Assembly (NCBI GenBank): GCA_029553505.1
Contig: JAKPKY010000065.1
Location: forward strand, 19,016-83,015
Reading direction: 5' to 3'
Length of the DNA: 64,000 nt
DNA from: Planctomycetota bacterium
GTDB lineage: Bacteria; Planctomycetota; Phycisphaerae; SM23-33
Shown here: piece after piece, positions 49,746-59,563 of the stretch
How the letters are laid out: every line of letters begins with the position of its first letter
Position numbering within the stretch: the first letter of the stretch is position 1
Notes under the pieces: generated by a model
What the model was told of the DNA's origin: nothing
Database searches by the model: none
What the model saw: the letters and a program-made list of their open reading frames with translations, nothing else
Made by a program: the position numbers and the translations under genes

Positions 49746-50873
49746 GTGACGTCGAGAGAGCGAGTGCTGGCCGCCGTCCGCCACCAACAACCGGACCGCT
49801 GCCCCCTGGACTTCGGCGGAATGCCGTTCACCCTCAGCCATCCCAAGGTGCTCCAGGCGCTGCGCGACCTGCTGGGGCTTCCCATGCCCGACGACCGCGA
49901 CCCCAATGAGCAGTGGCCGGAAGAAGCTGTCCTGAAGCACCTCGACGTGGACATGCGGTACGTGCCGTCCGGGCCGCCCGACGCCATCCTCCGCCACTAC
50001 GACCCCGCCGGTTACGAGCAGCGCCTCGCCCAGCGCGCCCGGAAGAAACCGGAAAAACGCCACACGGTCTCCGCCTCCGGACAGCACCTTTACCGCGACC
50101 TGGGAATCGCCGACCTGACGCTCGAGGAAATCCGGAAGCTCAAACCGAAACTGCCCGACCCGCCGAAATACCTGGATTGGTCCATCGCGCAGGCCAGGGA
50201 GTTCCGCGCGCAGGGGAAAGCCGTCTCCTACTTCGTGTGCAGCGGATTCTTCGAGCTGGGCTGCTGGGGACGCGGGTACGAGCAGTTCGTCGTCGAGATG
50301 ATGACCGAGCCCGACCTCGTGCGGGCGCTGTACGACCTCTGGCTGGCCGAAAAGCTCCACCTCGTCCGCACCGTCGTCCAGCCGCTGGCGCCGCACATCG
50401 ACCTGTTCGTCTTCGGCGACGACCTGGCCTTGCAGACCGGGCCGTTCTTCTCGCCGGAGGTCTTCCGCGCGATGCTCAAGCCGTATTTCGCCGAACTGTA
50501 CGGCGCCATGCACACAACCGCGCCGCAATCCGCCGTCGTGCACCACTCGTGCGGGTCGGTCTATCGCCTGCTGGACGACTTGGTGGACATGGGCGTGGAC
50601 GTGCTGAACCCGCTCCAGCCCAATGCGGCCGACATGTCGCCCGAGAAACTCAAGCCCGCCGGTGCGGGGCGGCTGTGCTTCCACGGGGGGATCGACCTTC
50701 AGGACCTGCTGCCTCACGGCACGCCGGAGAGGGTCCGCGCCGAGGCCGCCCGACGAATGCGCATCCTCGGGCAGGGCGGCGGGTACCTGTGCGCCCCGGC
50801 CCACTCGCTGCCGGAGGATGTCCCCGCCGAGAATATCGTGGCGCTGTGCCAGGCCGACCGCTCGCTGAACTGA
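49746..50873 (+). CDS. Uroporphyrinogen decarboxylase-family protein (methyltransferase-like)
   Basis: TIM-barrel protein of 375 residues of the URO-D family. SRERVLAAVRHQQPDRCPLDFGG at the N-terminus, FVFGDDLALQTGPFFSP near residue 222, VVHHSCGSVYRLLDDLVDMGVDVLNPLQPNA near 265 and FHGGIDLQDLLPHGTPERV near 310 are typical of MtaA/CmuA-like corrinoid methyltransferases rather than of true HemE. The C-S-C/H-x-C-G segment (HHSCG) is where zinc would bind. Start GTG with AAGGAG nine bases upstream. Substrate unknown; the B12-domain protein at 23.5 kb is not linked closely enough to be its partner on this evidence. Confidence 0.85.
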   Translation: MTSRERVLAAVRHQQPDRCPLDFGGMPFTLSHPKVLQALRDLLGLPMPDDRDPNEQWPEEAVLKHLDVDMRYVPSGPPDAILRHYDPAGYEQRLAQRARKKPEKRHTVSASGQHLYRDLGIADLTLEEIRKLKPKLPDPPKYLDWSIAQAREFRAQGKAVSYFVCSGFFELGCWGRGYEQFVVEMMTEPDLVRALYDLWLAEKLHLVRTVVQPLAPHIDLFVFGDDLALQTGPFFSPEVFRAMLKPYFAELYGAMHTTAPQSAVVHHSCGSVYRLLDDLVDMGVDVLNPLQPNAADMSPEKLKPAGAGRLCFHGGIDLQDLLPHGTPERVRAEAARRMRILGQGGGYLCAPAHSLPEDVPAENIVALCQADRSLN

Positions 50874-50991
50874 CCGCCGCGCGTCCGCCGCTCGCGCCGC
50901 GATGACGATGCCGCGAAGCGGGAATGCATGTTGCCGCCTCGCCGCCCGAGCCGATACAATCGACGCCGATGACGTTGTCCGCGCCGCCCGC

Positions 50992-51064
<73 letters not shown>

Positions 51065-51179
51065 GTCCCGAGCGTTCCGCGAAACGCACTATGCGGCTAT
51101 GTGGAACGTGTCAAATGAATACTGCTCCCGGAAGTTGGTGGAATAGTAGTGCGTATTCTCGTTACCCCGCCTTTCTTTT

Positions 51180-52442
51180 CTACTTACCACTTTCAGCCGG
51201 TGTCACCACGATCGTGTGAACCACCGGTTTGACTCCGGCTGCGGCAGTTGCGCGCAATGCCTCGTCATGCTGGACACATTCCTCAACCACCTGTTTCAAC
51301 GTTTGTGGGTTCTTTATCCATTGGGCCAGTCCATGGAAGGTCGTGGACATCCGTATTTCCACCGACTGATGCGCGGAAATTGTTTTCTGTACTTTTTGGA
51401 ACGACTCACAGAAGGGATTATCCAGAAACTCGGCGGCAAGATTGATGCCTTGGGCCAATTGTGCGGAACCGAACGTTTTCTCTTCGTTGCCCCATTTCAC
51501 CCGTGCCCGTTGTGGCGCGTTCTTGACTACCAGCATGAAGCGGTTGAGATCTTGGTTAAACGGAAGGAATTCGAGAATGCTTCTGACGGTGTCGGCCGCC
51601 TTGGTGCTGTCAATGAAGCAGAAGGGATAACGCGTGCTTTGAATTTCCACCTTGCCCACAGCCGACGATTGCACCATATGGCCATCGGTGGCATCGGCTT
51701 TGCCGTTGGCATAATCCATCGTGATCGTTCCGATGTTGCCGTCGCAGCCCAGGGCCTTCAGGAACGCATAGGCCATGATTAGATGGCCGTTCGGGCCCGG
51801 ATGCACGCCGGTGCCGGCGCCACATACGGGATACTCCAGTCCAAGCTTGGCTTTTGCCTTGGACATGACCTCCATCATCGGCGTATGGACGTCGGCAAAC
51901 AGGACGCCTTCTTCCTTGGCCACTTTCGCAGCCAGTTCCGTCAAGGCGCCCAAGGTCTGATTGTAAACGGTTGCAGGCGGACGACTTTTTGGCCCGTGAT
52001 CAAAAAATGTCGTGTCCACCGCGCCAGGAGAACCCAGTATGATTGTCCGCACGCCCATCGTCTTGAACTTCGCCGTGATGGCTTTCATGGAGTCGTAGTA
52101 GTGCCTGCCCGTTGCGTCACTCATCGGTCGATAAGCGCCGTCGTTCATGCCGTAACATAGGGTGACCACGGTGGGCTTGAATGGCTTAATGCACTGATCA
52201 ATTCGCCATCGGAATCCCCAGGAGGCTTCGCCGGGCCAACCCGATTGCATCGCTTGCAGTTTTGCCGCTGGCTGGCACATCAGCAAATACTCCTCAACGA
52301 ACACCGAGTAGAGCATTTGCGCCGTGATGGAATCGCCGCAGATGGCCAGGACATCTCCATCCTTTAGTTGGAGTTCCGCCGAGGTACCCCTCGCGCCGGT
52401 TGCCGCCACAAACAATGCCACGATCAGATATCGCGAACGCAT
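51180..52442 (-). CDS. Secreted SGNH/GDSL hydrolase
   Basis: A 420-residue exported protein (signal peptide at residues 1-22). SGNH blocks: block I ICGDSITAQ near residue 34, block III CYGMNDGAYRP near 96 and block V GVHPGPNGHLIMA near 205 with the catalytic Asp/His. The extra ~200 C-terminal residues are unassigned. SGNH enzymes often remove acyl groups from polysaccharides (acetyl xylan or similar), which fits the neighbouring glycosidases. AAAGGAG precedes the start. Co-transcribed with the dehydrogenase 22 bp upstream. Confidence 0.9.
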   Translation of the reverse strand: MRSRYLIVALFVAATGARGTSAELQLKDGDVLAICGDSITAQMLYSVFVEEYLLMCQPAAKLQAMQSGWPGEASWGFRWRIDQCIKPFKPTVVTLCYGMNDGAYRPMSDATGRHYYDSMKAITAKFKTMGVRTIILGSPGAVDTTFFDHGPKSRPPATVYNQTLGALTELAAKVAKEEGVLFADVHTPMMEVMSKAKAKLGLEYPVCGAGTGVHPGPNGHLIMAYAFLKALGCDGNIGTITMDYANGKADATDGHMVQSSAVGKVEIQSTRYPFCFIDSTKAADTVRSILEFLPFNQDLNRFMLVVKNAPQRARVKWGNEEKTFGSAQLAQGINLAAEFLDNPFCESFQKVQKTISAHQSVEIRMSTTFHGLAQWIKNPQTLKQVVEECVQHDEALRATAAAGVKPVVHTIVVTPAESGK

Positions 52443-52464
52443 TTGCTGCTCCTTTCAAGCAGGA

Positions 52465-53463
52465 TCAAGCCACTTGAGACCAATCAAACGCAATGCCCAT
52501 GGTTTGGCCGCGTTGTTTATTGATTGTGCGATACGCCTCCATGCAGTCCTGGGGCGCAAAACGGTGTGTGATCAAACCGTCCACGTTGAAACGTCCCTGT
52601 CGCACCAGGTCGAAGAACAATTGAACGATCATGGGCGTGTTCCATTCCGGCCGGTCGTGGGCATCATGCGCGCCGACGATGTGCAGGCCACGGGTCATGA
52701 CATCATCGGTCAGATGTTGTTGGGCCGGGGTGCCGGGAGTGCCTAGAAGCAGCAGGATGCCGAAGCGGCGTACCGCCCTGAGTGCCTGACCGAACACGGC
52801 AGGATGGCCCGTACTGTCCACGACGATATCGAGGAGCTGGTTTTGGGTCATGTCGCTGATGTCCGCCACGGCCTCCTGGATCGACTTGGCCAGAGTATCC
52901 GTCACGCCTCCGCGGCGAGCCAACTCCAGGCGCATCGGCTCCGTGTCGATCGCGATGACCGGCTGTGACCCCGCCGCCAGCGCCCAGCGCATCGCCATTT
53001 GGCCCACCGGTCCCGCCCCGATCACCGCGACCGACTTGCCCAGCCTGAATTCCGCCGCCTTCATTCCCATGGCCGCGATCTTCGCCAAGGCAAACCACAC
53101 CGCCTGATCCGACGAAACTCCGTCGGGTACGGGAAACATCTTCTCTGCCAGGTCCGTCGTGTAGGACGTATGGCCGCTCCGGCTGACCACCCGCTGGCCC
53201 ACTTTGAGATCTTTCACGCCCGCTCCCACTTCCACAATTTCACTCAGCAGTGAATAGCCTGGATAGAAGGGATACTTCTTCACCCATTTGTCGAAGCTTG
53301 TGCCCGGATCGAACAGTCGGTTGAAAACGATGCCCTCCGTCCCCGTGCTGATCAGGGAGCAGATCGCTTTCGCCATCACTTGCCCCGCCTTTGGGGCTAC
53401 GGGTTCGAATGTTTCCAGATGGACTTCCTGTTTCTCGCTGAACACAAGACGCTGCGCTTTCAT
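52465..53463 (-). CDS. Medium-chain dehydrogenase (zinc-independent-looking)
   Basis: MDR-superfamily oxidoreductase of 332 residues. CSLISTGTEGIVFNRLF near residue 35 and PFYPGYSLLSEIVEVGAGV near 65 replace the usual zinc-binding C-G-x-D and G-H-E motifs, as in the BchC/2-desacetyl-hydroxyethyl bacteriochlorophyllide-like branch found in many sugar clusters. NAD-binding SVAVIGAGPVGQMAM near 145 is intact. No structural zinc cysteines. Probably oxidises a sugar released by the island's hydrolases, in the same operon as the SGNH hydrolase. Confidence 0.85.
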   Translation of the reverse strand: MKAQRLVFSEKQEVHLETFEPVAPKAGQVMAKAICSLISTGTEGIVFNRLFDPGTSFDKWVKKYPFYPGYSLLSEIVEVGAGVKDLKVGQRVVSRSGHTSYTTDLAEKMFPVPDGVSSDQAVWFALAKIAAMGMKAAEFRLGKSVAVIGAGPVGQMAMRWALAAGSQPVIAIDTEPMRLELARRGGVTDTLAKSIQEAVADISDMTQNQLLDIVVDSTGHPAVFGQALRAVRRFGILLLLGTPGTPAQQHLTDDVMTRGLHIVGAHDAHDRPEWNTPMIVQLFFDLVRQGRFNVDGLITHRFAPQDCMEAYRTINKQRGQTMGIAFDWSQVA

Positions 53464-53794
53464 AACGAGGTTCTATTCCTTTTTAACCAGTAGCCGTATC
53501 AAGCTGTAACTGTTAACGGAAGCAGGGCAAATGAGTGTGTATGATTGTTGCCATGTGCCTGGAACGATTGCTGAAGCATTCGAAAAATTGCTGTTTTAGA
53601 CTTTTGGTCCTCCCGGTCGGAAGATCCCAGAATGCCAGGCGTTGGGGCATGGAAACGGCGGGAAAAACCATACTTCCACAGGTCGGAAGAGAAGCAACTG
53701 TAGCGATCGCTTCCCTTCCGACCTTGATGGCTTTGCAGCGCTGCGCCAGTCTTTTAGCTTCACGCGGATGCGTGGATTCGTACGATCTGTTGCA
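53464..53794 (-). promoter_or_regulatory. Spacer between the LamG protein and the dehydrogenase operon
   Basis: A 331-bp stretch without a gene. It contains a perfect 10-bp inverted repeat AGGTCGGAAG / CTTCCGACCT (53680-53689 and 53715-53724), which may end the LamG transcript, and presumably the promoter of the dehydrogenase-SGNH operon near its left end. None of the short-period repeats is present. Confidence 0.45.
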
Positions 53795-54652
53795 CTATCG
53801 GCGGCTCCGCTTGCTCAACAACAGCCCGGCCCCGACGGCGATCAGAGCGAGACTCGCCGGTTCGGGAATGACACCGTTGGCCATGATGTTCTCGATCGCG
53901 GATTTACTCAGCACCTCGTTGTAGATCGCGAAGTCATCCAGAAGCCCCTTGAAGACAAACGGCGTACTGGTGCCCACAATGCGGCCGCCGATCGTGAAGT
54001 TGTTCACGTCGTTGAAATACCAATAGGAATCGCCGTCTTCGACGACTGCATTGCCATCGATATAAATCGCGGAGATGGCGTTGTTCGAGAAGGCGATGGC
54101 AAAGTGATGCCACGTATTCGCGCTCAGGTTGACGCCGCTCGTGCCGGTCCCGTCCAGCTTGACGTATGCCTTGCCGCTGTTCGGCGGTGGCGACGTGCCG
54201 CCGGAAGCACTGCCGTTGGCCACGCCAATCGTCAATCCATAGTTGCTGCTGTTCAACCCGACGCTGAAGCGCATGCCATTGGCGTTGTAGTCGCAAATGA
54301 TCGCATTGTCGGTGGACCAATTGTTGGCGCTGTTGGCCCAGAAGACAATCGTGATCTCATCGCCGTCCCCAGGCATGCCGGCGTCGGGGGTCATCAGCAG
54401 GAATTTGCCGCCTGGATTGCCGTCGGTGCCGTTGAAAAACAGGGCACTATCGAACTGGCCTGTCTGGCCGTACGTCAAGGCATTGCCGGAACTCGTCTCG
54501 CTCAAGTCGCGATCGTTGCCGCTGGAGTCCGACACGCCGGGGCCGGATGTTTCGTCAAAAGTGTAGTGGGCATAGAGGCTGGCCCGGGCCACTCCTGGAA
54601 TGCTGAGGGCACAGACGAGCATGCACAGCACCGTCATTCTTTTGAAGGTCAT
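53795..54652 (-). CDS. LamG-domain PEP-CTERM protein
   Basis: Exported protein of 285 residues: signal peptide (~1-24, ending ARA), a LamG/concanavalin-A-like domain (YAHYTFDETSGPGVSDSSGN near residue 27, ANTWHHFAIAFSN near 177, FKGLLDDFAIYNEVLS near 238) and a C-terminal PEP-CTERM sorting signal (VIPEPASLALIAVGAG, then basic SKRSRR). PEP-CTERM proteins are processed by exosortases and linked to the envelope or exopolymer matrix. No exosortase gene is in the window. AGGAG precedes the ATG. Divergent from the LacI gene. Confidence 0.92.
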   Translation of the reverse strand: MTFKRMTVLCMLVCALSIPGVARASLYAHYTFDETSGPGVSDSSGNDRDLSETSSGNALTYGQTGQFDSALFFNGTDGNPGGKFLLMTPDAGMPGDGDEITIVFWANSANNWSTDNAIICDYNANGMRFSVGLNSSNYGLTIGVANGSASGGTSPPPNSGKAYVKLDGTGTSGVNLSANTWHHFAIAFSNNAISAIYIDGNAVVEDGDSYWYFNDVNNFTIGGRIVGTSTPFVFKGLLDDFAIYNEVLSKSAIENIMANGVIPEPASLALIAVGAGLLLSKRSRR

Positions 54653-54706
54653 CTGAGATTCTCCTTGTCCTGAATCCTGCCGTTTGATCTGCATAGACCG
54701 ACGATA

Positions 54707-54723
54707 ACTCGCATCACGCGAGT
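54707..54723. promoter_or_regulatory. Inverted repeat in the LamG / LacI divergent region
   Basis: ACTCGC-ATCAC-GCGAGT, 54-70 bp upstream of the LamG start and 113 bp upstream of the LacI start, within an otherwise AT-rich region. A candidate operator for the LacI-family regulator; not of classical LacI-operator sequence. Confidence 0.35.
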
Positions 54724-54836
54724 ATCTTCGAGCATTATTATTTCATAATTGTGTCACAGTCTCTTGATTTTGTCAATAGTTTTCTGTAAACTTTCCAATA
54801 CGCGGTTGACTGCGACTCCATCGGAAAGCTAACATC

Positions 54837-55919
54837 ATGCAAAATGACAATTTGCCCAAAATGGTGACGCTGAGTCACGTGGCGAAAAAGGCGGGATTCT
54901 CCCTGGCGACGGTTTCCCGCGTTCTGAATCATGGAGGGCCGGCGTCGGACGAGACGCGGCGTCGCATCCTGGAGGTGGCGAAGCAGCAGGGCTATGTGCC
55001 GGATCCGCGTTTTCGCCTCATGGGAAGGCGCCGAGAATCTCAAGCGTATCGCACAGGAAACATCGGCGTTGTGCTGGGGCAGGTTTGGTCACCTTCCGGA
55101 TTCGTGTCGAGTTCTTTTGCCGGACGGCTTTTCTGGAGTCTGGAGTCGGAAGCCACGAAGCATGGCCGGAACCTGATCTTGTCCACTTATGGCGCCAGCA
55201 ATGATCAATATGTGCCGCGTTTCGTCCGTGATCTACACGTGGATGGCGTCATCGTGGCCGAGCGGTTGACTGCGGGCGTGGTACAACGCATCGCCGCCAT
55301 CCGGCCGGTAGTGCTGGTCAACATCGAAGAAGAAGATGTGCCGACGACTTCGTTCATGCCCAATGAGGCGGCTTCTGTTCGTAAGGCATTGGCATATTTG
55401 TCGTCTTTAGGGCATCGACGAATCGCTTTCTTTTTCATTGATGATCGCAATCCGCCTTGTCTTCACCATCATCGCCGCAGGGAGGAATTCTTCGCTCTGA
55501 CCCAGGCCGAACCCGGTCGGTTTTCGCCGATTCTCGCGGTTCTTCCGCGAAGGGGGCAGAACCTGGTGGAAACGGCAATGAATCAACTCCGCGCCTGGAC
55601 CGATTCCGGGCAAATGCCCACAGCACTGCTGTGTGCGGCAGACACCTATGCGATCGCGTTTCTGGAAGCGGCCGAGAAAATGGGGATCCGTGTGCCGGGT
55701 GATCTTAGCGTGATGGGGGTGGACGATATCGAAGCGGGTCGCTATGTGCGGCCAAAACTCACCACGATGAGGCACCCCTTGGAAGCCATGGGTCAGGCAG
55801 CCATCCAGGCGATTCTCCAGCGCATTGACGCTTCCGACGATGAGACCCCGGTCAAGACGGTACAGCTGTTTGATGTGGATCTGATCGAGCGCGAATCTTG
55901 CGGGCCTTGCCCCCAATGA
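54837..55919 (+). CDS. LacI-family transcriptional regulator
   Basis: A 360-residue regulator: N-terminal LacI HTH (MVTLSHVAKKAGFSLATVSRVLNHGG, residues ~9-34, with a short extra N-terminus) and a C-terminal periplasmic-binding-protein-like domain (NIGVVLGQ near 73; SLGHRRIAFFFIDDRN near 190; MGVDDIEAGRYVRPKLTTMRHP near 290). Placed at the divergent centre of the island, it probably controls the LamG, dehydrogenase/SGNH and glycosidase genes in response to a sugar. Start ATG 54837 or 54861; the latter removes the unusual leader. Confidence 0.92.
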   Translation: MQNDNLPKMVTLSHVAKKAGFSLATVSRVLNHGGPASDETRRRILEVAKQQGYVPDPRFRLMGRRRESQAYRTGNIGVVLGQVWSPSGFVSSSFAGRLFWSLESEATKHGRNLILSTYGASNDQYVPRFVRDLHVDGVIVAERLTAGVVQRIAAIRPVVLVNIEEEDVPTTSFMPNEAASVRKALAYLSSLGHRRIAFFFIDDRNPPCLHHHRRREEFFALTQAEPGRFSPILAVLPRRGQNLVETAMNQLRAWTDSGQMPTALLCAADTYAIAFLEAAEKMGIRVPGDLSVMGVDDIEAGRYVRPKLTTMRHPLEAMGQAAIQAILQRIDASDDETPVKTVQLFDVDLIERESCGPCPQ

Positions 55920-55957
55920 GGGATTGTCCAGAGTAATGGATTGAGGAGTGGCGGAAG

Positions 55958-58900
55958 ATGCCGAAGGCTGGTTTCCCGTGGGCCCAATTGTTTTTCCTGA
56001 TGAGTGCGGTGGTTGTATTTGCCATCGACAACGCAGTGTCTGGTGATGAGCAGACATACTTCTTCGAGCCTTTTGATGCTCCGTCGGCGACCTGGATTGC
56101 ACCTGGGGCGAAATTGAGCGATGGGCGGCTCCACTTGACGGTTCCCGGTTCGGGAAAATATGATGGCACTGCATTGCAGTTCAAGCCGAAGTTGAACATG
56201 CCCGCAAAGGAAGGGGAATCCCTGCGGCTGTCTTGGGTTGTGGATACGTTGGGGGATGTCGAGAACAGGCCGCAAACGTCATGCTCGGCGCGGTTTTTCC
56301 TGGTGCCGGGCGAGATTACCAATTTATGGCTCGATCCCTATTCAGCCAAAGACACGTTGCACGTCATGCTTACACGTCCCGCTCCCGGCGAGGACGCAAT
56401 CCTGGTTCTTTACGGCAAGTCTGACGGACAGCCTGCTGGTTACGGAGAACTGCTGTACAAAGCCAAAGTGGCACCCAAGCAGTTTCCCTTGCAAATCGAC
56501 CTGACGCTTACCGCCCAAACCTATCGATTGGCCTTTAACCGTGAATTGACTTCCGACAAGGGACAGGTCCGCGGCATGCACAAGCTGCCCGCGGAGCGAT
56601 GGCGAGACGGAATGTCATTTGCGATTCGCGTGGTGAATCACGTCGCGGATATGCGGGCGCAATTGTCATTGGATAAGGCCACGGCAGCCAGCGAGACAGC
56701 CCCGGCGACAGTCAAGCCGCCGACAACGGCAAGTCAGAAGGAACCGGAAACCGCAAAACCGATCGAAGTGGTGGTCCGGGCGCGCCCGGACCTGCGTCGG
56801 CAGGTAGGGGGGATCAGCGAAGTGCAGCCGATTTTCGGCGGCAACGTCAACGGGAGCACCCCCGCGGAGGCCGACGCTCTCGTGCGAGCGCTCAATCTCA
56901 ACAGTTCGCGCGCCCATTTGTGGCCCGACGTATACGGTGTGCCCGCAGCCTACCGCGCCCCCGTCACTCCCTGGTATGGCGCGCAGCACGGTTGGAAATC
57001 CCTCTCGCGCGAGGAGGCATTGGCCGCCTGGGATCGGTGGTATCAACTCGACTTCGATTCCATCATCGATGACGCAGCCCGTCAGGGCGTGAACGCGTCC
57101 AGCGGCATGTATTCGCAGTTGAAGCAGTTTCAGAAGTGGGGATCGTCGCAAAACATCGTCTTCTTCTCCAATCATCGCATCGACGGCAGCGCCGATCGTC
57201 ACCCCCAAGGGGTGAACAACTACTTCCACGGGTACATCGAGGCCGTCCGCAAACATGCGCCATGGGTGGATATCGCGTTCGTCCAACTGAGCAATGAGCC
57301 GACTTACGGCTGGTGGACCGGGCAATTCGACTCCACCCAGGAAGCGGTTCAGACATGGATCCGCGTGTTTAATCGGGCCGATGATTATTTTCACCGGAAT
57401 TATCCGGATATCGTGCTGTTGGGACCGTGCCTGGCCAGCGACACTTTCTTCTCCTGGTCGGGGTGGAAAACCTGGACGGTGCCGGTGCTCAAGGAAGCAA
57501 CCCATCCCCTGAAATATTTCAACTATCACAACTATGAGAGCGGCAGCTACACGCAACTGGCGTGGATGGAGATGCTCCAGGCACAGGCCGACGTTCTGGG
57601 GCGCCCCCGCCCCCAGGCGGTGGTGACGGAAATGAACCGCGGCGCCAATTGGGCCGTTTCCGAGGGAAAATTTGCCTGGTGGGCCCAGCACCTGTTTACC
57701 GCCCTCGATCATCCGGATAAATATCACCTGATCTCCTACTTTCTGCTGAACTGGGGACGCAAGCATGCTTTGGGAAACCTGATCAGCGACGTGAATGGCC
57801 GCATGGTTCCCACCGACACGTATTGGCTCTATTGGGCGCTGCGACAGACGCGCGGCACGATGTGTCCCGTACAGGCGACACCAGGTGATCCCGCCATCAA
57901 GGTCTTTGCGTGCAGGCCCGAGGACAATCAACTCGTTATCAGCCTGTTGAATGATTCATCCCGACAAGCCCATGTGGTGGTGGAACCCGGTCTGGCCGAC
58001 GACACGGCCGTGGAAAAGGTCCGTCGCTGTTATGCGCATCCCGCTGGAAGCATCATCCGTCACGACGAGGAGACGCTGCCCTCCGGCGTGGCTCCATGCA
58101 CCCTCGATGTTCCGCCGGGAGGTGTGGAGAGCATTGTCTGGGAGTTGGCGAAACCGTTGGCGCCCGCGGCGCGAACCTTGGCGGAAGAGCAATTCTATGC
58201 GCCGATGGTAGCTCAGCCGTTTTCAGAAGACATTACAACCAGCATCATTCTGCCGCATTTGCCGCGAGAGGATGAAACCGTCGCCCTGCGTTTCGCGGTC
58301 AGCACCGATGACGGGCTGGGAGCCCAGGGAATCACCCTGCGCTTCAACAAACATGAGATCCCGGTGGCCTGGAGCGATGCTCCTTCGGAAACCGCCGATC
58401 GCCCAAGCAATGTGCGATGGATGCAGGTTCCGCTGGACCGGGCGTGGGTCGAGAAGAAAAACCAGCTCGTGCTGGCTGATCCCGATACCTCCTACCGACT
58501 GATGTTTGCATCCCTTGTTTTGTGTCAACAGCCGGATGCCCGGTCCGCTGCCGCGATTCAAGCCGAACAACTGGCGCGATTCACGCGGCGCGTCCAGGCC
58601 ACGTTGAGTGTGCCGTCTCATCTTGTAGCCGGCACGGCCGTTCCCGTCACACTGATGGTAATGAATCGCTTTCCCGAGGCGCAGGCCGTGCAAGTAGATT
58701 GGCAACTGCCACCCGGATCGCATTGGATTACGCCGCCCGAGAAGAAGATCCAACTGAACAGCGGGCAGCGTTGTCAGCTATCGGGAACATTGTCCATTCC
58801 GGCAGCCCAGGAGGCGACGTGGACCCAAATTGGGGCGACGCTTCGGGGTTCATCAACCCCCCTGGTCATCGAGTCGCCAATCCGGGTGCTCCCCAAACGG

Positions 58901-59509
58901 GTCGCTCCAGCCGCGGGTTCGCCGCCCCGCATTGACGGCAACCTGTCGGAGTGGGCGGACGTGTCGCCGGTGACATGGTCGTCCGGCAATTTGAAAACCC
59001 GCATCCGTCTGCGTTGGGATGCCGCGGCGCTCTACGCTGGCGTGGAAGTGGAAGGGGATTTTTCCCCTCGGGCCCCCACAAGCCTCGATCGCTTCTGGGA
59101 TGGGGATTGCGTGGAGTTCTTCCTCGATCTGGAAAATGACAAGAGTCACGAGAGAAACGCCAATGATTGCCAGCTCTTCTTCTGCCCGTTGGGCGTCAAG
59201 GACGGCAAACCGTTGAAGGGCGGGTTCGCCTTCTATCGCAAGGCGGAGTCCCTGAAACGCCGTCTGGTGCCCGGCGAGTCGTTGCAGGCTGCCGCGGTCG
59301 TGGGCAATCATGGATACATCTTGGAGTGCGCCATTCCATGGAACGCGCTATCGGCTGACTTTCGCCCCCAAACCGGCATGCGCATCGGCTTCGATGTGGC
59401 TATTAACCATAACGTCCAGGGATCGAGAATGATGAAATCGATTTTCGGAATCGAAGGAAAACCGTACAACCAGCCGAACCAGTGGGGGACGCTGTTCTTG
59501 GAGCCGTAA
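55958..59509 (+). CDS. Large secreted clan-A glycosidase-like protein with C-terminal CBM9-like domain
   Basis: A 1183-residue exported protein (signal peptide ~1-27). Residues ~30-210 form a beta-sandwich; a TIM-barrel catalytic region (~270-640) carries QLSNEPTYGWW with Glu447 and VVTEMNRGANW with Glu558, matching the acid/base and nucleophile positions of clan GH-A enzymes (spacing ~110). Further beta domains follow; the C-terminus (~995-1183; PRIDGNLSEWADVSPVTW and RFWDGDCVEFFLDLEN) resembles CBM9/DOMON-like carbohydrate-binding modules. The precise GH family (GH39-, GH86-like?) cannot be assigned by eye. Gene next to LacI and GH29. Confidence 0.8.
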   Translation: MPKAGFPWAQLFFLMSAVVVFAIDNAVSGDEQTYFFEPFDAPSATWIAPGAKLSDGRLHLTVPGSGKYDGTALQFKPKLNMPAKEGESLRLSWVVDTLGDVENRPQTSCSARFFLVPGEITNLWLDPYSAKDTLHVMLTRPAPGEDAILVLYGKSDGQPAGYGELLYKAKVAPKQFPLQIDLTLTAQTYRLAFNRELTSDKGQVRGMHKLPAERWRDGMSFAIRVVNHVADMRAQLSLDKATAASETAPATVKPPTTASQKEPETAKPIEVVVRARPDLRRQVGGISEVQPIFGGNVNGSTPAEADALVRALNLNSSRAHLWPDVYGVPAAYRAPVTPWYGAQHGWKSLSREEALAAWDRWYQLDFDSIIDDAARQGVNASSGMYSQLKQFQKWGSSQNIVFFSNHRIDGSADRHPQGVNNYFHGYIEAVRKHAPWVDIAFVQLSNEPTYGWWTGQFDSTQEAVQTWIRVFNRADDYFHRNYPDIVLLGPCLASDTFFSWSGWKTWTVPVLKEATHPLKYFNYHNYESGSYTQLAWMEMLQAQADVLGRPRPQAVVTEMNRGANWAVSEGKFAWWAQHLFTALDHPDKYHLISYFLLNWGRKHALGNLISDVNGRMVPTDTYWLYWALRQTRGTMCPVQATPGDPAIKVFACRPEDNQLVISLLNDSSRQAHVVVEPGLADDTAVEKVRRCYAHPAGSIIRHDEETLPSGVAPCTLDVPPGGVESIVWELAKPLAPAARTLAEEQFYAPMVAQPFSEDITTSIILPHLPREDETVALRFAVSTDDGLGAQGITLRFNKHEIPVAWSDAPSETADRPSNVRWMQVPLDRAWVEKKNQLVLADPDTSYRLMFASLVLCQQPDARSAAAIQAEQLARFTRRVQATLSVPSHLVAGTAVPVTLMVMNRFPEAQAVQVDWQLPPGSHWITPPEKKIQLNSGQRCQLSGTLSIPAAQEATWTQIGATLRGSSTPLVIESPIRVLPKRVAPAAGSPPRIDGNLSEWADVSPVTWSSGNLKTRIRLRWDAAALYAGVEVEGDFSPRAPTSLDRFWDGDCVEFFLDLENDKSHERNANDCQLFFCPLGVKDGKPLKGGFAFYRKAESLKRRLVPGESLQAAAVVGNHGYILECAIPWNALSADFRPQTGMRIGFDVAINHNVQGSRMMKSIFGIEGKPYNQPNQWGTLFLEP

Positions 59510-59563
59510 TGTCCCCCCGTGGATCGTAACGCTGCGTATCTTTATGCAGACAGGAGCCGACCA

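Noticed and set aside
49746..50873. HemE (uroporphyrinogen decarboxylase of haem synthesis)
   Set aside because: The sequence lacks the N-terminal HemE signature P-V-W-x-M-R-Q-A-G-R and matches the methyltransferase-like branch better.
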